A stretch of 13,211 nt of DNA from the NCBI GenBank assembly GCA_030066455.1, contig JASJBQ010000065.1, positions 1 to 13,211 on the forward strand, written 5' to 3'. The position numbers and the translations under genes were made by a program. This document shows positions 1-6,155 of the stretch, one piece after another. A model generated the notes under the pieces. The model was given only the letters and a program-made list of their open reading frames with translations, had not been told where the DNA came from and did no database searches. The first letter of the stretch is position 1, and each line of letters begins with the position of its first letter. Source of the DNA: Desulfobacterales bacterium (GTDB lineage: Bacteria > Desulfobacterota > Desulfobacteria > Desulfobacterales > UBA5852).

Positions 1-18
1 CATCGGATCGAAGGAGGA

Positions 19-324
19 TCATTCGTCGTTGGCCAACGCCTCACGGATCATTTGGTCCGCTAGCTTGTCGGCATCGAGGCGATAGCGGCCGCTTCGGATG
101 CGATCCTTGATCTCCCGGAGCTTATCGGCCTCGATATCCGGAAGTGCGGCCAGGGCCTGACGGGCTTTTTGGTATTCCTTGGCCTGTGGCGACAGGTGGA
201 CGCGATCGGCCCGCGAGAGGCTGGGTTTCTCCAGCCGGGTGGAGGCCTTTCCAAGCGGCGTCCCCTTGTTTTTCGTCACACGGGCGGGATCATCGTCGGG
301 TGGATGACGGTCATCGACTTTCAT
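19..324 (-). CDS. flgM: Negative regulator of flagellin synthesis FlgM (anti-sigma-28 factor)
   Basis: A 101-residue protein that fits the small FlgM family. In that family the protein binds the flagellar sigma factor FliA (sigma-28) in the cytoplasm and holds back late flagellar genes until the hook-basal body is complete and FlgM is exported. The conserved part is the C-terminal half, about residues 40-97. It has the D-R-V-x-L-S motif near residue 40-45, then a helix rich in Ala, Gln and Lys, the 'LPDIxxDKxxxIKxRIxSGxY' block around 61-81, and a final helix with 'KLADQMIREAL'. The N-terminal 35 residues are charged and low in complexity, as expected for the unstructured export end. The ATG at 322-324 has only a weak purine tract (GGAAAA) upstream. 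No other flagellar gene is visible; any partner such as flgN would lie beyond the left edge. The family call is firm, the exact start less so. Confidence 0.88.
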   Translation of the reverse strand: MKVDDRHPPDDDPARVTKNKGTPLGKASTRLEKPSLSRADRVHLSPQAKEYQKARQALAALPDIEADKLREIKDRIRSGRYRLDADKLADQMIREALANDE

Positions 325-351
325 GGCTTTTTTCCATATGAATTTATCCTG

Positions 352-379
352 AATATAGATGATTTTCAGTTAATTGCAA
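352..379 (-). promoter_or_regulatory. Candidate sigma-70 promoter for flgM
   Basis: On the minus strand TTGCAA (379-374) is followed after 16 bases by TATATT (357-352). This gives an AT-rich promoter-like pair 28 bases upstream of the flgM ATG. It lies in the 172-bp divergent gap between flgM and the CBS-domain gene. I do not see a sigma-28 consensus here. The call rests on the two hexamers only. Confidence 0.4.
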
Positions 380-496
380 GTTCCGGCCACAGCTCTTCGC
401 AAGATGCGGTTTGAAGAACGCCCCAGGATGCTTACTCTCTTCATTCCCAAAGCCCATCCTTCCCCGCTTGGCCCGCAGAATGATCCGGAGGAACCG

Positions 497-1093
497 ATGA
501 AATCGATCAAAGTTGCCGATATCATGATACCCTTGTCCGAATACGCCACGGTGACCGAAGACGCCACGCTGCACGAGGCCGTCCAGGCGCTTGAAAGGGC
601 GCAAAACCGATACCGGCAGAACCGCTACAGCCACGAGACCGTGCTGGTCACCGACCGTTTGGGTTTCATCGTGGGCCGGTTGAGCCAGCTGGATCTCATC
701 CTGGCATTGGAAAAGCGATACCGCCAGCGCGGTCTGACCGATCCGGCCCCCCGCCGGGACTACGGGATGGGCTATATCCCCAGCGAGATCGACCGCCTGG
801 AACTCTGGCAGAAACCGCTCACCGAACTCTGCCGACTGGCCCTGGAAGTGAAAATCCAAGAAATCATGCAAACACCCAAGCGGGGTGCGTACATCGGTTG
901 CGATGCCTCTTTGGATGAAGCGGTGCACCGAATGGCCGTCGGACGCTATCGCTCGCTGCTGGTAACCCAATTAGGCAAGATTACGGGTATCCTCAGGCTC
1001 TGCGACGTGTTCGACCGAATTCATCAGACGCTCAGGAACTGCCGACCCCCCAATTGCCCCCCGGGGATGTATTCCCCGCTCAAGGTGGTTTGA
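497..1093 (+). CDS. Protein with two CBS domains
   Basis: A 198-residue soluble protein made of two CBS motifs, roughly residues 3-75 and 119-178, joined by a charged linker of about 40 residues. The first repeat has the 'VADIMIP...ATVTEDATLHEAVQAL' pattern, and the second 'IQEIMQTP...DASLDEAVHRMAVGRYRSLLVT...ITGILRLCDVF'. CBS pairs usually bind adenine nucleotides (AMP, ATP, SAM) and act as energy or ligand sensors. No catalytic or DNA-binding domain is attached, so the partner is unknown. I chose the ATG at 497 because GGAGG at 487-491 sits 5 bases upstream. The frame stays open leftward to a TTG at 374, but that part shows no CBS similarity. The C-terminal tail ('NCRPPNCPPGMYSPL') is short, Pro-rich and probably disordered. 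The gene is divergent from flgM and convergent with mntP, so it is probably its own transcript. Confidence 0.85.
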   Translation: MKSIKVADIMIPLSEYATVTEDATLHEAVQALERAQNRYRQNRYSHETVLVTDRLGFIVGRLSQLDLILALEKRYRQRGLTDPAPRRDYGMGYIPSEIDRLELWQKPLTELCRLALEVKIQEIMQTPKRGAYIGCDASLDEAVHRMAVGRYRSLLVTQLGKITGILRLCDVFDRIHQTLRNCRPPNCPPGMYSPLKVV

Positions 1094-1117
1094 AGGCCTC
1101 AGGGGCGGCATCCCATG

Positions 1118-1173
1118 AAAAAACGCCGGTCCGGGTCGTGTTCATCCATCCACGGCCCGGGGTCCGGATGGCG
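1118..1173 (-). terminator. Rho-independent terminator of mntP
   Basis: Read on the minus strand this is a hairpin followed by six T residues (the A run at 1118-1123). CGCC at 1124-1127 pairs with GGCG at 1170-1173, TCCGG at 1130-1134 with CCGGA at 1164-1168, and an inner CGTG (1137-1140) with CACG (1151-1154). The T tract is only on the minus side, so it should end the mntP transcript, about 70-125 bases past its stop. It occupies most of the 149-bp convergent gap, and no separate plus-strand terminator for the CBS gene is seen. Confidence 0.7.
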
Positions 1174-1242
1174 AAAAGGGGTGATGGATCAAGGTCGGCA
1201 CGGCCTGACGCGTCGATCCCGCATCGGCGCCGACGCGCATCA

Positions 1243-1827
1243 TCAGGAAATGAAAACCTGCCAGGCCCGGTGTTCGATCAGAATTTTAACGGCAATCCCC
1301 AACAGCACCCCACCGCCCAGAACCTCGGCGATGGGGCCCAGCCGTTCGGCCGCACCCACCGTTTTGCCGAGATAGAGCCCCAAGACCGTGAAAACACCGG
1401 CCGCGATGCCGATAATCAGAGCCGGTGTCCAGATCGAAACCTGGAGCATGGAGATGGTGAGCCCCACTGCCAGGGCATCGATGCTGGTGGCCACCGAGAG
1501 CATAACCAGGGTCAGTCCCCGGGTGGGGTCTTTGTGCCGCCGGGCATCCTCTTCCAGTTTGAAAGCTTCCCGGATCATGTTGACACCGACATAGGCGAGC
1601 AGTCCGCAAGCCACCCACGGACCGAAGCGCTCGATGGCAGGGCGCACGGTCAGCCCGGCGGTCCAGCCGATGATGGGCATCAGCGCCTGGAAGAGGCCAA
1701 AATGCCAGGCTAGCCTGAAGAACTGGCGGAATGACACCCGCTTCAGGCGGACGCCGGAAGCGATGGCCACCGCGCAGGCATCCATGGCCAGGGCCACGGC
1801 AATGGCGACGATATTGAGGATGTCCAT
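1243..1827 (-). CDS. mntP: Manganese efflux pump MntP
   Basis: A 194-residue, very hydrophobic protein matching the MntP (YebN) family, which exports Mn(II) across the inner membrane to prevent manganese poisoning. It shows the family's internal duplication. Each half carries an intramembrane 'DA-x-AV' motif: 'ALAMDACAVAIASG' around residues 12-25 and 'ATSIDALAVGLT' around 113-124. The Asp residues at 16 and 117 are the expected functional acids. The 'FGLFQALMPIIGW' stretch (43-55) is also typical. About six transmembrane segments can be drawn, with a charged loop near 87-104 between the two halves. The length matches the family (about 190). The gene stands alone, with its own promoter, leader hairpins and terminator. 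The leader suggests control at translation, but I could not recognise the known yybP-ykoY manganese riboswitch in it. Confidence 0.93.
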   Translation of the reverse strand: MDILNIVAIAVALAMDACAVAIASGVRLKRVSFRQFFRLAWHFGLFQALMPIIGWTAGLTVRPAIERFGPWVACGLLAYVGVNMIREAFKLEEDARRHKDPTRGLTLVMLSVATSIDALAVGLTISMLQVSIWTPALIIGIAAGVFTVLGLYLGKTVGAAERLGPIAEVLGGGVLLGIAVKILIEHRAWQVFIS

Positions 1828-1836
1828 ACGGTGCGT

Positions 1837-1863
1837 CTCCGTATGCGGAGCACATTATCGTGC
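1837..1863 (-). promoter_or_regulatory. mntP leader hairpins; one sequesters the ribosome binding site
   Basis: On the minus strand the Shine-Dalgarno GGAG (1840-1837), 9 bases before the mntP ATG, lies in the 3' arm of a 5-bp stem, CTCCG-CATA-CGGAG (1850-1837). Just 5' of it is a second small stem, GCAC (1863-1860) with GTGC (1853-1850), which shares one base with the first. The leader is only about 65 nt. Occlusion of the SD by this fold is inference; the complementarity is directly visible. Confidence 0.5.
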
Positions 1864-1898
1864 CGTCTGCCAGTTCGACAAAATTAAAAAAGCCCTCT

Positions 1899-1927
1899 AT
1901 CTTATGTTTGCTTAAATCCAATGTCAA
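1899..1927 (-). promoter_or_regulatory. Near-consensus sigma-70 promoter of mntP
   Basis: On the minus strand a perfect -35 box TTGACA (1927-1922) is followed by a 17-base spacer and TAAGAT (1904-1899) as the -10 box. Transcription would begin near 1892, giving a leader of about 65 nt to the ATG at 1827. This is one of the two best promoters in the window. Confidence 0.75.
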
Positions 1928-1987
1928 AACGCCGCTCGCAGGGTTTTATCTGACCTGTTGGGGCGGAGGCACAATGAGTCGACCCGG

Positions 1988-2029
1988 CTGCCGGTCGAAG
2001 CCATTTCCGTTATCATCCGGCAGAAAGGA
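1988..2029 (+). promoter_or_regulatory. Hairpin abutting the ribosome binding site of the hydrolase gene
   Basis: CTGCCGG (1988-1994) and CCGGCAG (2017-2023) form a perfect 7-bp stem with a 22-base loop. The stem ends right against the Shine-Dalgarno AAAGGA (2024-2029), which is 6 bases before the ATG at 2036. It leaves the SD free and might set the mRNA 5' end or stability. No convincing plus-strand promoter was found between 1930 and 2035. The pairing is seen; a role is not shown. Confidence 0.35.
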
Positions 2030-2035
2030 TGACGA

Positions 2036-3073
2036 ATGGACACTGAAACGCTCCCTCTCCCGGCCCACTACCGTCCTGAAGAGGCCGGTCGGGTCTGGCG
2101 CGTGGAATACCAGCAGCGCGCCGCTGACGCCGAGGCCTGGCGGCAACACCACGGGATCAAGCCGGCCTCGGCCGATACGTTTCGAATCGGCCTGCTGCTC
2201 GTGGACGTGCAGAACACCTTCTGCATTCCGGGATTCGAGCTATTCGTGGGGGGCCGGTCAGGCAGCGGCGCCGTGGACGACAACCGTCGCCTGACGGCTT
2301 TCATCTACCGCAACCTGCATCGCATCACCGCGATCGCGCCCACGATGGACACGCACCAGACCGTCCAGATCTTTCACAGCATTTTTCTCGTCGATGACCA
2401 GGGCCGGCATCCGGAGCCCTATACCCTGGTATCGGCCGCCGATATCGCAACCGGCCGCTGGCGCTTCACCCCAGCCCTGGCTGCCGGCCTCGGTATTCGC
2501 GATGAAGACGGCCAGGCCTTTTTGCGCCACTACACCCGCACGCTCGTGGAAGCAGGCAAATTCAGCCTCACGGTCTGGCCCTACCACGCCATGCTGGGTG
2601 GTATCGGTCACGCCCTCGTTCCGGCGGTTGAGGAGGCGGTCTTCTTTCACAGCATCTGCCGGTTCGCGCAGCCTGCCTTTCAAGTCAAGGGCGACAACCC
2701 CCTGACCGAAAACTATTCTGTCCTGCGTCCGGAAGTGCTCAGAGGGCCGGACGGCGGGAGGGTGGCCACCGAAAACCGGGAATTGATTCGCCAACTCCTG
2801 GATGTCGATGCCCTGATCATCGCCGGGCAGGCTAAAAGCCACTGCGTGGCCTGGACCGTCGAAGATCTGCGGGCCGAGATCAACGCCATCGATGCCGGCC
2901 TGGCCCGGCGGGTCTACCTGCTGGAAGACTGCACGTCGCCGGTGGTCATCCCCGATGTCATCGATTATACCGAATCCGCCGAGGAGGCCTTCGCGCGCTT
3001 CGCCCGGGCAGGTATGCACCGGGTGCGCTCGACCGACCCGATGGCCAGCTGGCCCGACCTCCCTGCGAGCTGA
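2036..3073 (+). CDS. Nicotinamidase-like cysteine hydrolase (isochorismatase fold), enlarged form
   Basis: A 345-residue protein with the landmarks of the isochorismatase/nicotinamidase superfamily. The nucleophile-activating Asp is D57 in 'LLLVDVQNTF'. The metal-binding pair is D105 and H107 in 'PTMDTHQTVQ', and H184 in 'WPYH' is probably the third ligand. The catalytic Lys is K218 in 'VKGDNPLTENYS', and the nucleophile is C270 in 'AKSHCVAWT'. Nicotinamidases split nicotinamide into nicotinate and ammonia. The next gene on the strand encodes PncB, which uses nicotinate, so that reaction is the best guess. The protein is much longer than a usual PncA (about 180-220). There is an N-terminal extension of about 45 residues, and about 76 residues separate H107 from H184 where a short loop is normal. 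That makes the exact substrate uncertain. The start at ATG 2036 is supported by AAAGGA 6 bases upstream. Confidence 0.82.
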   Translation: MDTETLPLPAHYRPEEAGRVWRVEYQQRAADAEAWRQHHGIKPASADTFRIGLLLVDVQNTFCIPGFELFVGGRSGSGAVDDNRRLTAFIYRNLHRITAIAPTMDTHQTVQIFHSIFLVDDQGRHPEPYTLVSAADIATGRWRFTPALAAGLGIRDEDGQAFLRHYTRTLVEAGKFSLTVWPYHAMLGGIGHALVPAVEEAVFFHSICRFAQPAFQVKGDNPLTENYSVLRPEVLRGPDGGRVATENRELIRQLLDVDALIIAGQAKSHCVAWTVEDLRAEINAIDAGLARRVYLLEDCTSPVVIPDVIDYTESAEEAFARFARAGMHRVRSTDPMASWPDLPAS

Positions 3074-3151
3074 ACGCTCGGCTGCTGATGGCGCTCCGGC
3101 ATTTAGACGCCCCCGACGGAGCGACCACGGGGCGGGCGCTATCGAGGACGC

Positions 3152-3196
3152 CGGCCCCCCATGGGCGGCAGGATCCTCCCACGGGGGCCGAGAGGA
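3152..3196 (+). promoter_or_regulatory. Hairpin and ribosome binding site ahead of pncB
   Basis: In the 133-bp gap before pncB, CGGCCCCC (3152-3159) pairs perfectly with GGGGGCCG (3183-3190), and inside it TGGG (3162-3165) pairs with CCCA (3178-3181). The stem ends against the purine-rich SD AGAGGA (3191-3196), which lies 10 bases before the pncB ATG. No T tract follows, so it is not a plain terminator. It may separate the expression of the two genes or protect the downstream message. The rest of the gap shows no reading frame I would support. Confidence 0.45.
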
Positions 3197-3206
3197 CGCC
3201 TTGGGC

Positions 3207-4535
3207 ATGAAACCGCATCAATTTGCCGGCCCCCTGTTTACCGACCTCTACCAGCTGACCATGGCGGCCGGCTATCATCGCCACGGCCTGCATGCGCAGG
3301 CAGCCACGTTTTCGGTTTTTGTCCGCAATCCCGAACACAAGCGCAATTATTTCGTGGCCGCCGGTCTCGAAAACGTGCTCGCCGAGCTGGAGCGGTATCG
3401 CTTTAGGGATGAGGACATCGGCTACCTGCGCGAACTGGATCTCTTCCCGGCCGCCTTTCTGGACGACCTGACCCCTTTGCGTTTCAGCGGCGACATCTGG
3501 GCCCTGCCCGAGGGCACGATCTTTTTTGCGGAAGAACCGCTCATGGAGATTACGGCCCCGCTCATGGAGGCCCAGCTGATTGAAACCTTCGTACTGAATA
3601 CACTGGGGCTGGGCACGCTGATCGCCACCAAGGCCTCGCGCTGCGTGTATGCCGCCCAGGGCCGGCCCCTCGTGGATTTTGCCCTGCGCCGCACCCAGGG
3701 CCAGGACGCCGGCGACCAGGTGGCCCGCAACACTTACCTGGCCGGCTTTGCCGCCACCAGCAACGTCCGCGCCGGAAAGCGCTTCGGTTTGCCGCTCACC
3801 GGCACCATGGCCCATGCGTTCATCTCGGCCTACCCGTCGGAGATCGAGGCCTTCCGGGCCTTTGTCGACATCTTCCCGGATCAGGCCATCCTGTTGATCG
3901 ACACCTACGACACCCTCGAAGGCGCCCGCAACGCCGCCGCCGTGGCGCGCGAAATGAAGGGCCGGGGGCAGACACTGAAAGGCGTGCGGCTGGACAGCGG
4001 CGACATGGTGGCGCTGAGCCGCGCCGTACGCACTGTCCTCGATGAAGCCGGTTTCAAGGCGGCCAAAATCTACGCCAGCAGCGGGTTCGACGAATTCGGC
4101 ATCGATGCCGTGGTCCGGGCCGGCGCGCCCATCGACGCCTTCGGGGTCGGCACCAAGGTGGGGGTTTCGGCCGACGCCCCCTATCTGGACATCGTCTACA
4201 AGCTGGTGCGGCAAGGCGGCCGGGACGTCCGCAAGCTGAGCCCCGGCAAGGTGACCCTGGCCGGCAAGAAACAACTTTTCCGCCTTGGGGATGGGCGGGG
4301 GCATTTCAGGGAAGATGTCATTGGCTGCCGCGACGAGGAAATGGAAGGGGCGGCCAAACTCATGATGCCGGTCATGGCCGGGGGCCGGCGCCTCGCACCC
4401 GATATGCCGCTGGCGGCGCTGCGCAGGCGGTTTGAAGAGGGATTTACCGCGCTGGACGCACGCTACAAAGACATCCACTCCTACACGGTCTACCCGGTTC
4501 GCATCAGCCCGCGGCTCGAAGCCCTCCAGAAATAA
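3207..4535 (+). CDS. pncB: Nicotinate phosphoribosyltransferase
   Basis: A 442-residue enzyme that joins nicotinate and PRPP to form nicotinate mononucleotide, the committed step of the Preiss-Handler NAD salvage route, with ATP hydrolysis stimulating the reaction. Family marks are in order: 'FTDLYQLTMAAGY' (11-23), 'GTMAHAFI' with the phosphorylated His at 203, 'LIDTYDT' (230-236) and 'RLDSGD' (261-266). 'ASSGFDEF' (290-297) and 'FGVGT' (312-316) follow, and the last two help bind the phosphoribosyl group. The length matches the family. The frame is open upstream to 2892, but that extension overlaps the hydrolase gene and is low-complexity Arg/Pro/Ser. The ATG at 3207, where the conserved N-terminus begins and an SD precedes it, is the right start. 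The gene lies 133 bp downstream of the nicotinamidase-like gene on the same strand, which supports a salvage operon, and ends convergent with livF. Confidence 0.95.
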   Translation: MKPHQFAGPLFTDLYQLTMAAGYHRHGLHAQAATFSVFVRNPEHKRNYFVAAGLENVLAELERYRFRDEDIGYLRELDLFPAAFLDDLTPLRFSGDIWALPEGTIFFAEEPLMEITAPLMEAQLIETFVLNTLGLGTLIATKASRCVYAAQGRPLVDFALRRTQGQDAGDQVARNTYLAGFAATSNVRAGKRFGLPLTGTMAHAFISAYPSEIEAFRAFVDIFPDQAILLIDTYDTLEGARNAAAVAREMKGRGQTLKGVRLDSGDMVALSRAVRTVLDEAGFKAAKIYASSGFDEFGIDAVVRAGAPIDAFGVGTKVGVSADAPYLDIVYKLVRQGGRDVRKLSPGKVTLAGKKQLFRLGDGRGHFREDVIGCRDEEMEGAAKLMMPVMAGGRRLAPDMPLAALRRRFEEGFTALDARYKDIHSYTVYPVRISPRLEALQK

Positions 4536-4567
4536 AAGGGCGCCGGTTTGATGGGTAAACGGCACCC
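4533..4567 (-). terminator. Terminator of the liv operon, between convergent livF and pncB
   Basis: GGGCGCCG (4538-4545) and CGGCACCC (4560-4567) form a stem with one C-A mismatch. An alternative pairing extends it by GTTT (4546-4549) with AAAC (4557-4560). On the minus strand the stem is followed by CTTTTATT, so it should end the liv transcript, about 100 bases after the livF stop. On the plus strand there is no T run, so for pncB it would work only weakly if at all. The remaining gap (4568-4663) holds no gene. Confidence 0.6.
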
Positions 4568-4663
4568 CCGAACCGCTGCCGTACGGCATCAACCGTTAGA
4601 CCGCCTCATTGCCGGGTGGCTTACATTAGAATAAAGGTGCGTGGGTAGAAAGTCGGGCGGGCT

Positions 4664-5371
4664 TCAAATGCCCAGATAGGCCTTGCGGACATCCTCATTG
4701 GCCAGAAGGTTTTCGGCCTTGTCTTTCATGATGATGCGGCCATTTTCCATGACGTAGCCGCGGTGGGCGACTTTGAGGGCCAGGTTGGCGTTCTGCTCCA
4801 CCAGGAAGATGGTGGTTTTTTGTTCGGTGTTGATCTGGCGGATAATTTCGAAAATCCGCTTGACCACCAACGGCGCCAACCCCAGCGAGGGTTCGTCCAG
4901 AAGCAGCATCCGTGGCCGTGCCATCAGCGCCCGGGAGATGGCCAGCATCTGCTGCTCGCCGCCGCTTAAGGTGCCGCCGGCCTGGTGGCGTCGCTCGGCC
5001 AGAATCGGGAACAGTTCATAGATGTAATCCATGTCCTCCTTGACACCGTCGCGGTCGCTGCGCAGGAAAGCCCCCATGTCGAGGTTTTCGGCCACGGTGA
5101 GATAGGGAAAAATCCGTCTGCCTTCGGGCACCTGGGAAATGCCCAGGGCCACGATCTCGTTGGGGCTGAGATCGTCGATGGCGCGGCCCTCGAACCTGAT
5201 GGCGCCGCTGCGCGGCGGCACGGCACCGCAGATGGACATCAGGGTGGTGGTCTTGCCCGCCCCGTTGGCGCCGATGAGGGTGACGATTTCACCCTCCGTG
5301 ATTTCCATGCTGACGCCCTTCAAGGCCTGGATGTTGCCGTAGAACGTCTGGATGTCGATCAGCTCAAGCAT
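4664..5371 (-). CDS. livF: Branched-chain amino-acid ABC transporter, ATP-binding protein LivF
   Basis: A 235-residue ABC ATPase, one of the two different nucleotide-binding subunits that power the Liv importer from the cytoplasmic side. The Walker A is 'GANGAGKT' (34-41), the signature 'LSGGEQ' (135-140), and the Walker B 'MLLLDEPS' (155-162). The switch position has Gln in 'VEQN' (191-194) where LivG has His, a normal LivF feature. 'VPEGRRIFPYLTVAENL' (81-97) is also characteristic of LivF. It is the last gene of livKHMGF. Its ATG lies inside the end of livG (8-bp overlap), and its ribosome binding site GGGAGAAG is within the livG coding sequence, so the two are likely translationally coupled. 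Confidence 0.96.
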   Translation of the reverse strand: MLELIDIQTFYGNIQALKGVSMEITEGEIVTLIGANGAGKTTTLMSICGAVPPRSGAIRFEGRAIDDLSPNEIVALGISQVPEGRRIFPYLTVAENLDMGAFLRSDRDGVKEDMDYIYELFPILAERRHQAGGTLSGGEQQMLAISRALMARPRMLLLDEPSLGLAPLVVKRIFEIIRQINTEQKTTIFLVEQNANLALKVAHRGYVMENGRIIMKDKAENLLANEDVRKAYLGI

Positions 5372-6155
5372 CGATATCTTCTCCCAGATAGGCCTTGATC
5401 ACGGCGGGGTCGTTTTTGATCGCCTCGGGCGTGCCTTCGGCAATCCGTTTGCCGTAGTCGACCACGCAGATACGGTCTGAAAGGCTCATGACCAGCTTCA
5501 TGTCATGTTCGATCAACAGGATCGATACTTTTTCCTGCTCCCGGATCCGCACGATCAGCTCGTCGAGTTCCTTGGTCTCCTGAGCGTTCATGCCGGCCGC
5601 CGGTTCATCCAGCAGAAGAATGAATGGCTCGGTGGCCAGAGCCCGCGCGATCTCCAGGCGGCGCTGGGCGCCGTAAGGCAGGTTTTTGGCGAACTCGTTG
5701 ACGTAGCCGGTCAGCCCGATTTTCTCCAGCATCCGGTAGCTGTCTTCGACAATCAGCTTTTCTTCCCGGCGGTTGGCGGGCGGGCGGAAGATCGCCCCGG
5801 GAATGCCCGAGTGCAGGCGGCAGTGACGCCCGATCATGACGTTTTCGAGCACCGTCATGTTCTGGAACAGGCGGATGTTCTGGAAGGTGCGGGCCATCCC
5901 GTTCTCGGTGACCTTGTTGGGTTTGAGTCCGTTCAGGCGAACGGAGGCCTCCTTCCCGGGGGCCTTGAGCAGCATATCCCCACCCGTTGGGGTATAGATC
6001 CCGGTGATGCAGTTGAAAAAGGTGGTCTTGCCCGCGCCGTTGGGCCCGATCAGGGCGACGATTTCCCCTTCGCACACCTCGAGATCGATGTGGTCGATGG
6101 CCCGCAGGCCGCCGAAATCCATGGTCAGTTGGCTGACGCTTAAAACCGGTTTCAT
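5364..6155 (-). CDS. livG: Branched-chain amino-acid ABC transporter, ATP-binding protein LivG
   Basis: A 263-residue ABC ATPase of the LivG type, partner of LivF on the LivH/LivM membrane pair. The Walker A 'GPNGAGKTT' covers 37-45. The Q-loop is 'TFQNIRLF' (90-97), the signature 'LPYGAQRRLEIARAL' (159-173), the Walker B 'FILLLDEPAAGMN' (178-190), and the switch His 217 is in 'IEHDM'. The signature has 'YGAQRR' where many ABC proteins have 'SGGQ'; that is usual for LivG. Helix segments after the Q-loop and the tail 'VIKAYLGED' also match the family. The ATG overlaps the livM stop by 4 bp (ATGA type) and has only a weak SD, which points to coupling with livM. Confidence 0.96.
   Translation of the reverse strand: MKPVLSVSQLTMDFGGLRAIDHIDLEVCEGEIVALIGPNGAGKTTFFNCITGIYTPTGGDMLLKAPGKEASVRLNGLKPNKVTENGMARTFQNIRLFQNMTVLENVMIGRHCRLHSGIPGAIFRPPANRREEKLIVEDSYRMLEKIGLTGYVNEFAKNLPYGAQRRLEIARALATEPFILLLDEPAAGMNAQETKELDELIVRIREQEKVSILLIEHDMKLVMSLSDRICVVDYGKRIAEGTPEAIKNDPAVIKAYLGEDIDA

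Noticed and set aside
374..392. Sigma-54 promoter for flgM (minus strand, TGGCCGGAACTTGC)
   Set aside because: The spacing between GG and GC is 9 bases rather than the required 10, so I do not call it.
1054..1713. Long plus-strand open frame opposite mntP
   Set aside because: Low-complexity, His/Gly/Asp-rich translation with no family features; it is the antisense shadow of mntP, which has clear MntP motifs.
1828..1927. yybP-ykoY manganese riboswitch before mntP
   Set aside because: The conserved loop sequences are not visible and the leader from the strong promoter is only about 65 nt, shorter than expected.
2892..3206. N-terminal extension of pncB by about 105 residues
   Set aside because: Overlaps the hydrolase coding sequence in another frame and is Arg/Pro/Ser low complexity; the conserved protein begins at ATG 3207 behind a suitable ribosome binding site.
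2958..4592. Large minus-strand open frame of 544 residues across pncB
   Set aside because: Opposite-strand shadow in GC-rich DNA; composition is unlike a real protein and pncB on the other strand is certain.
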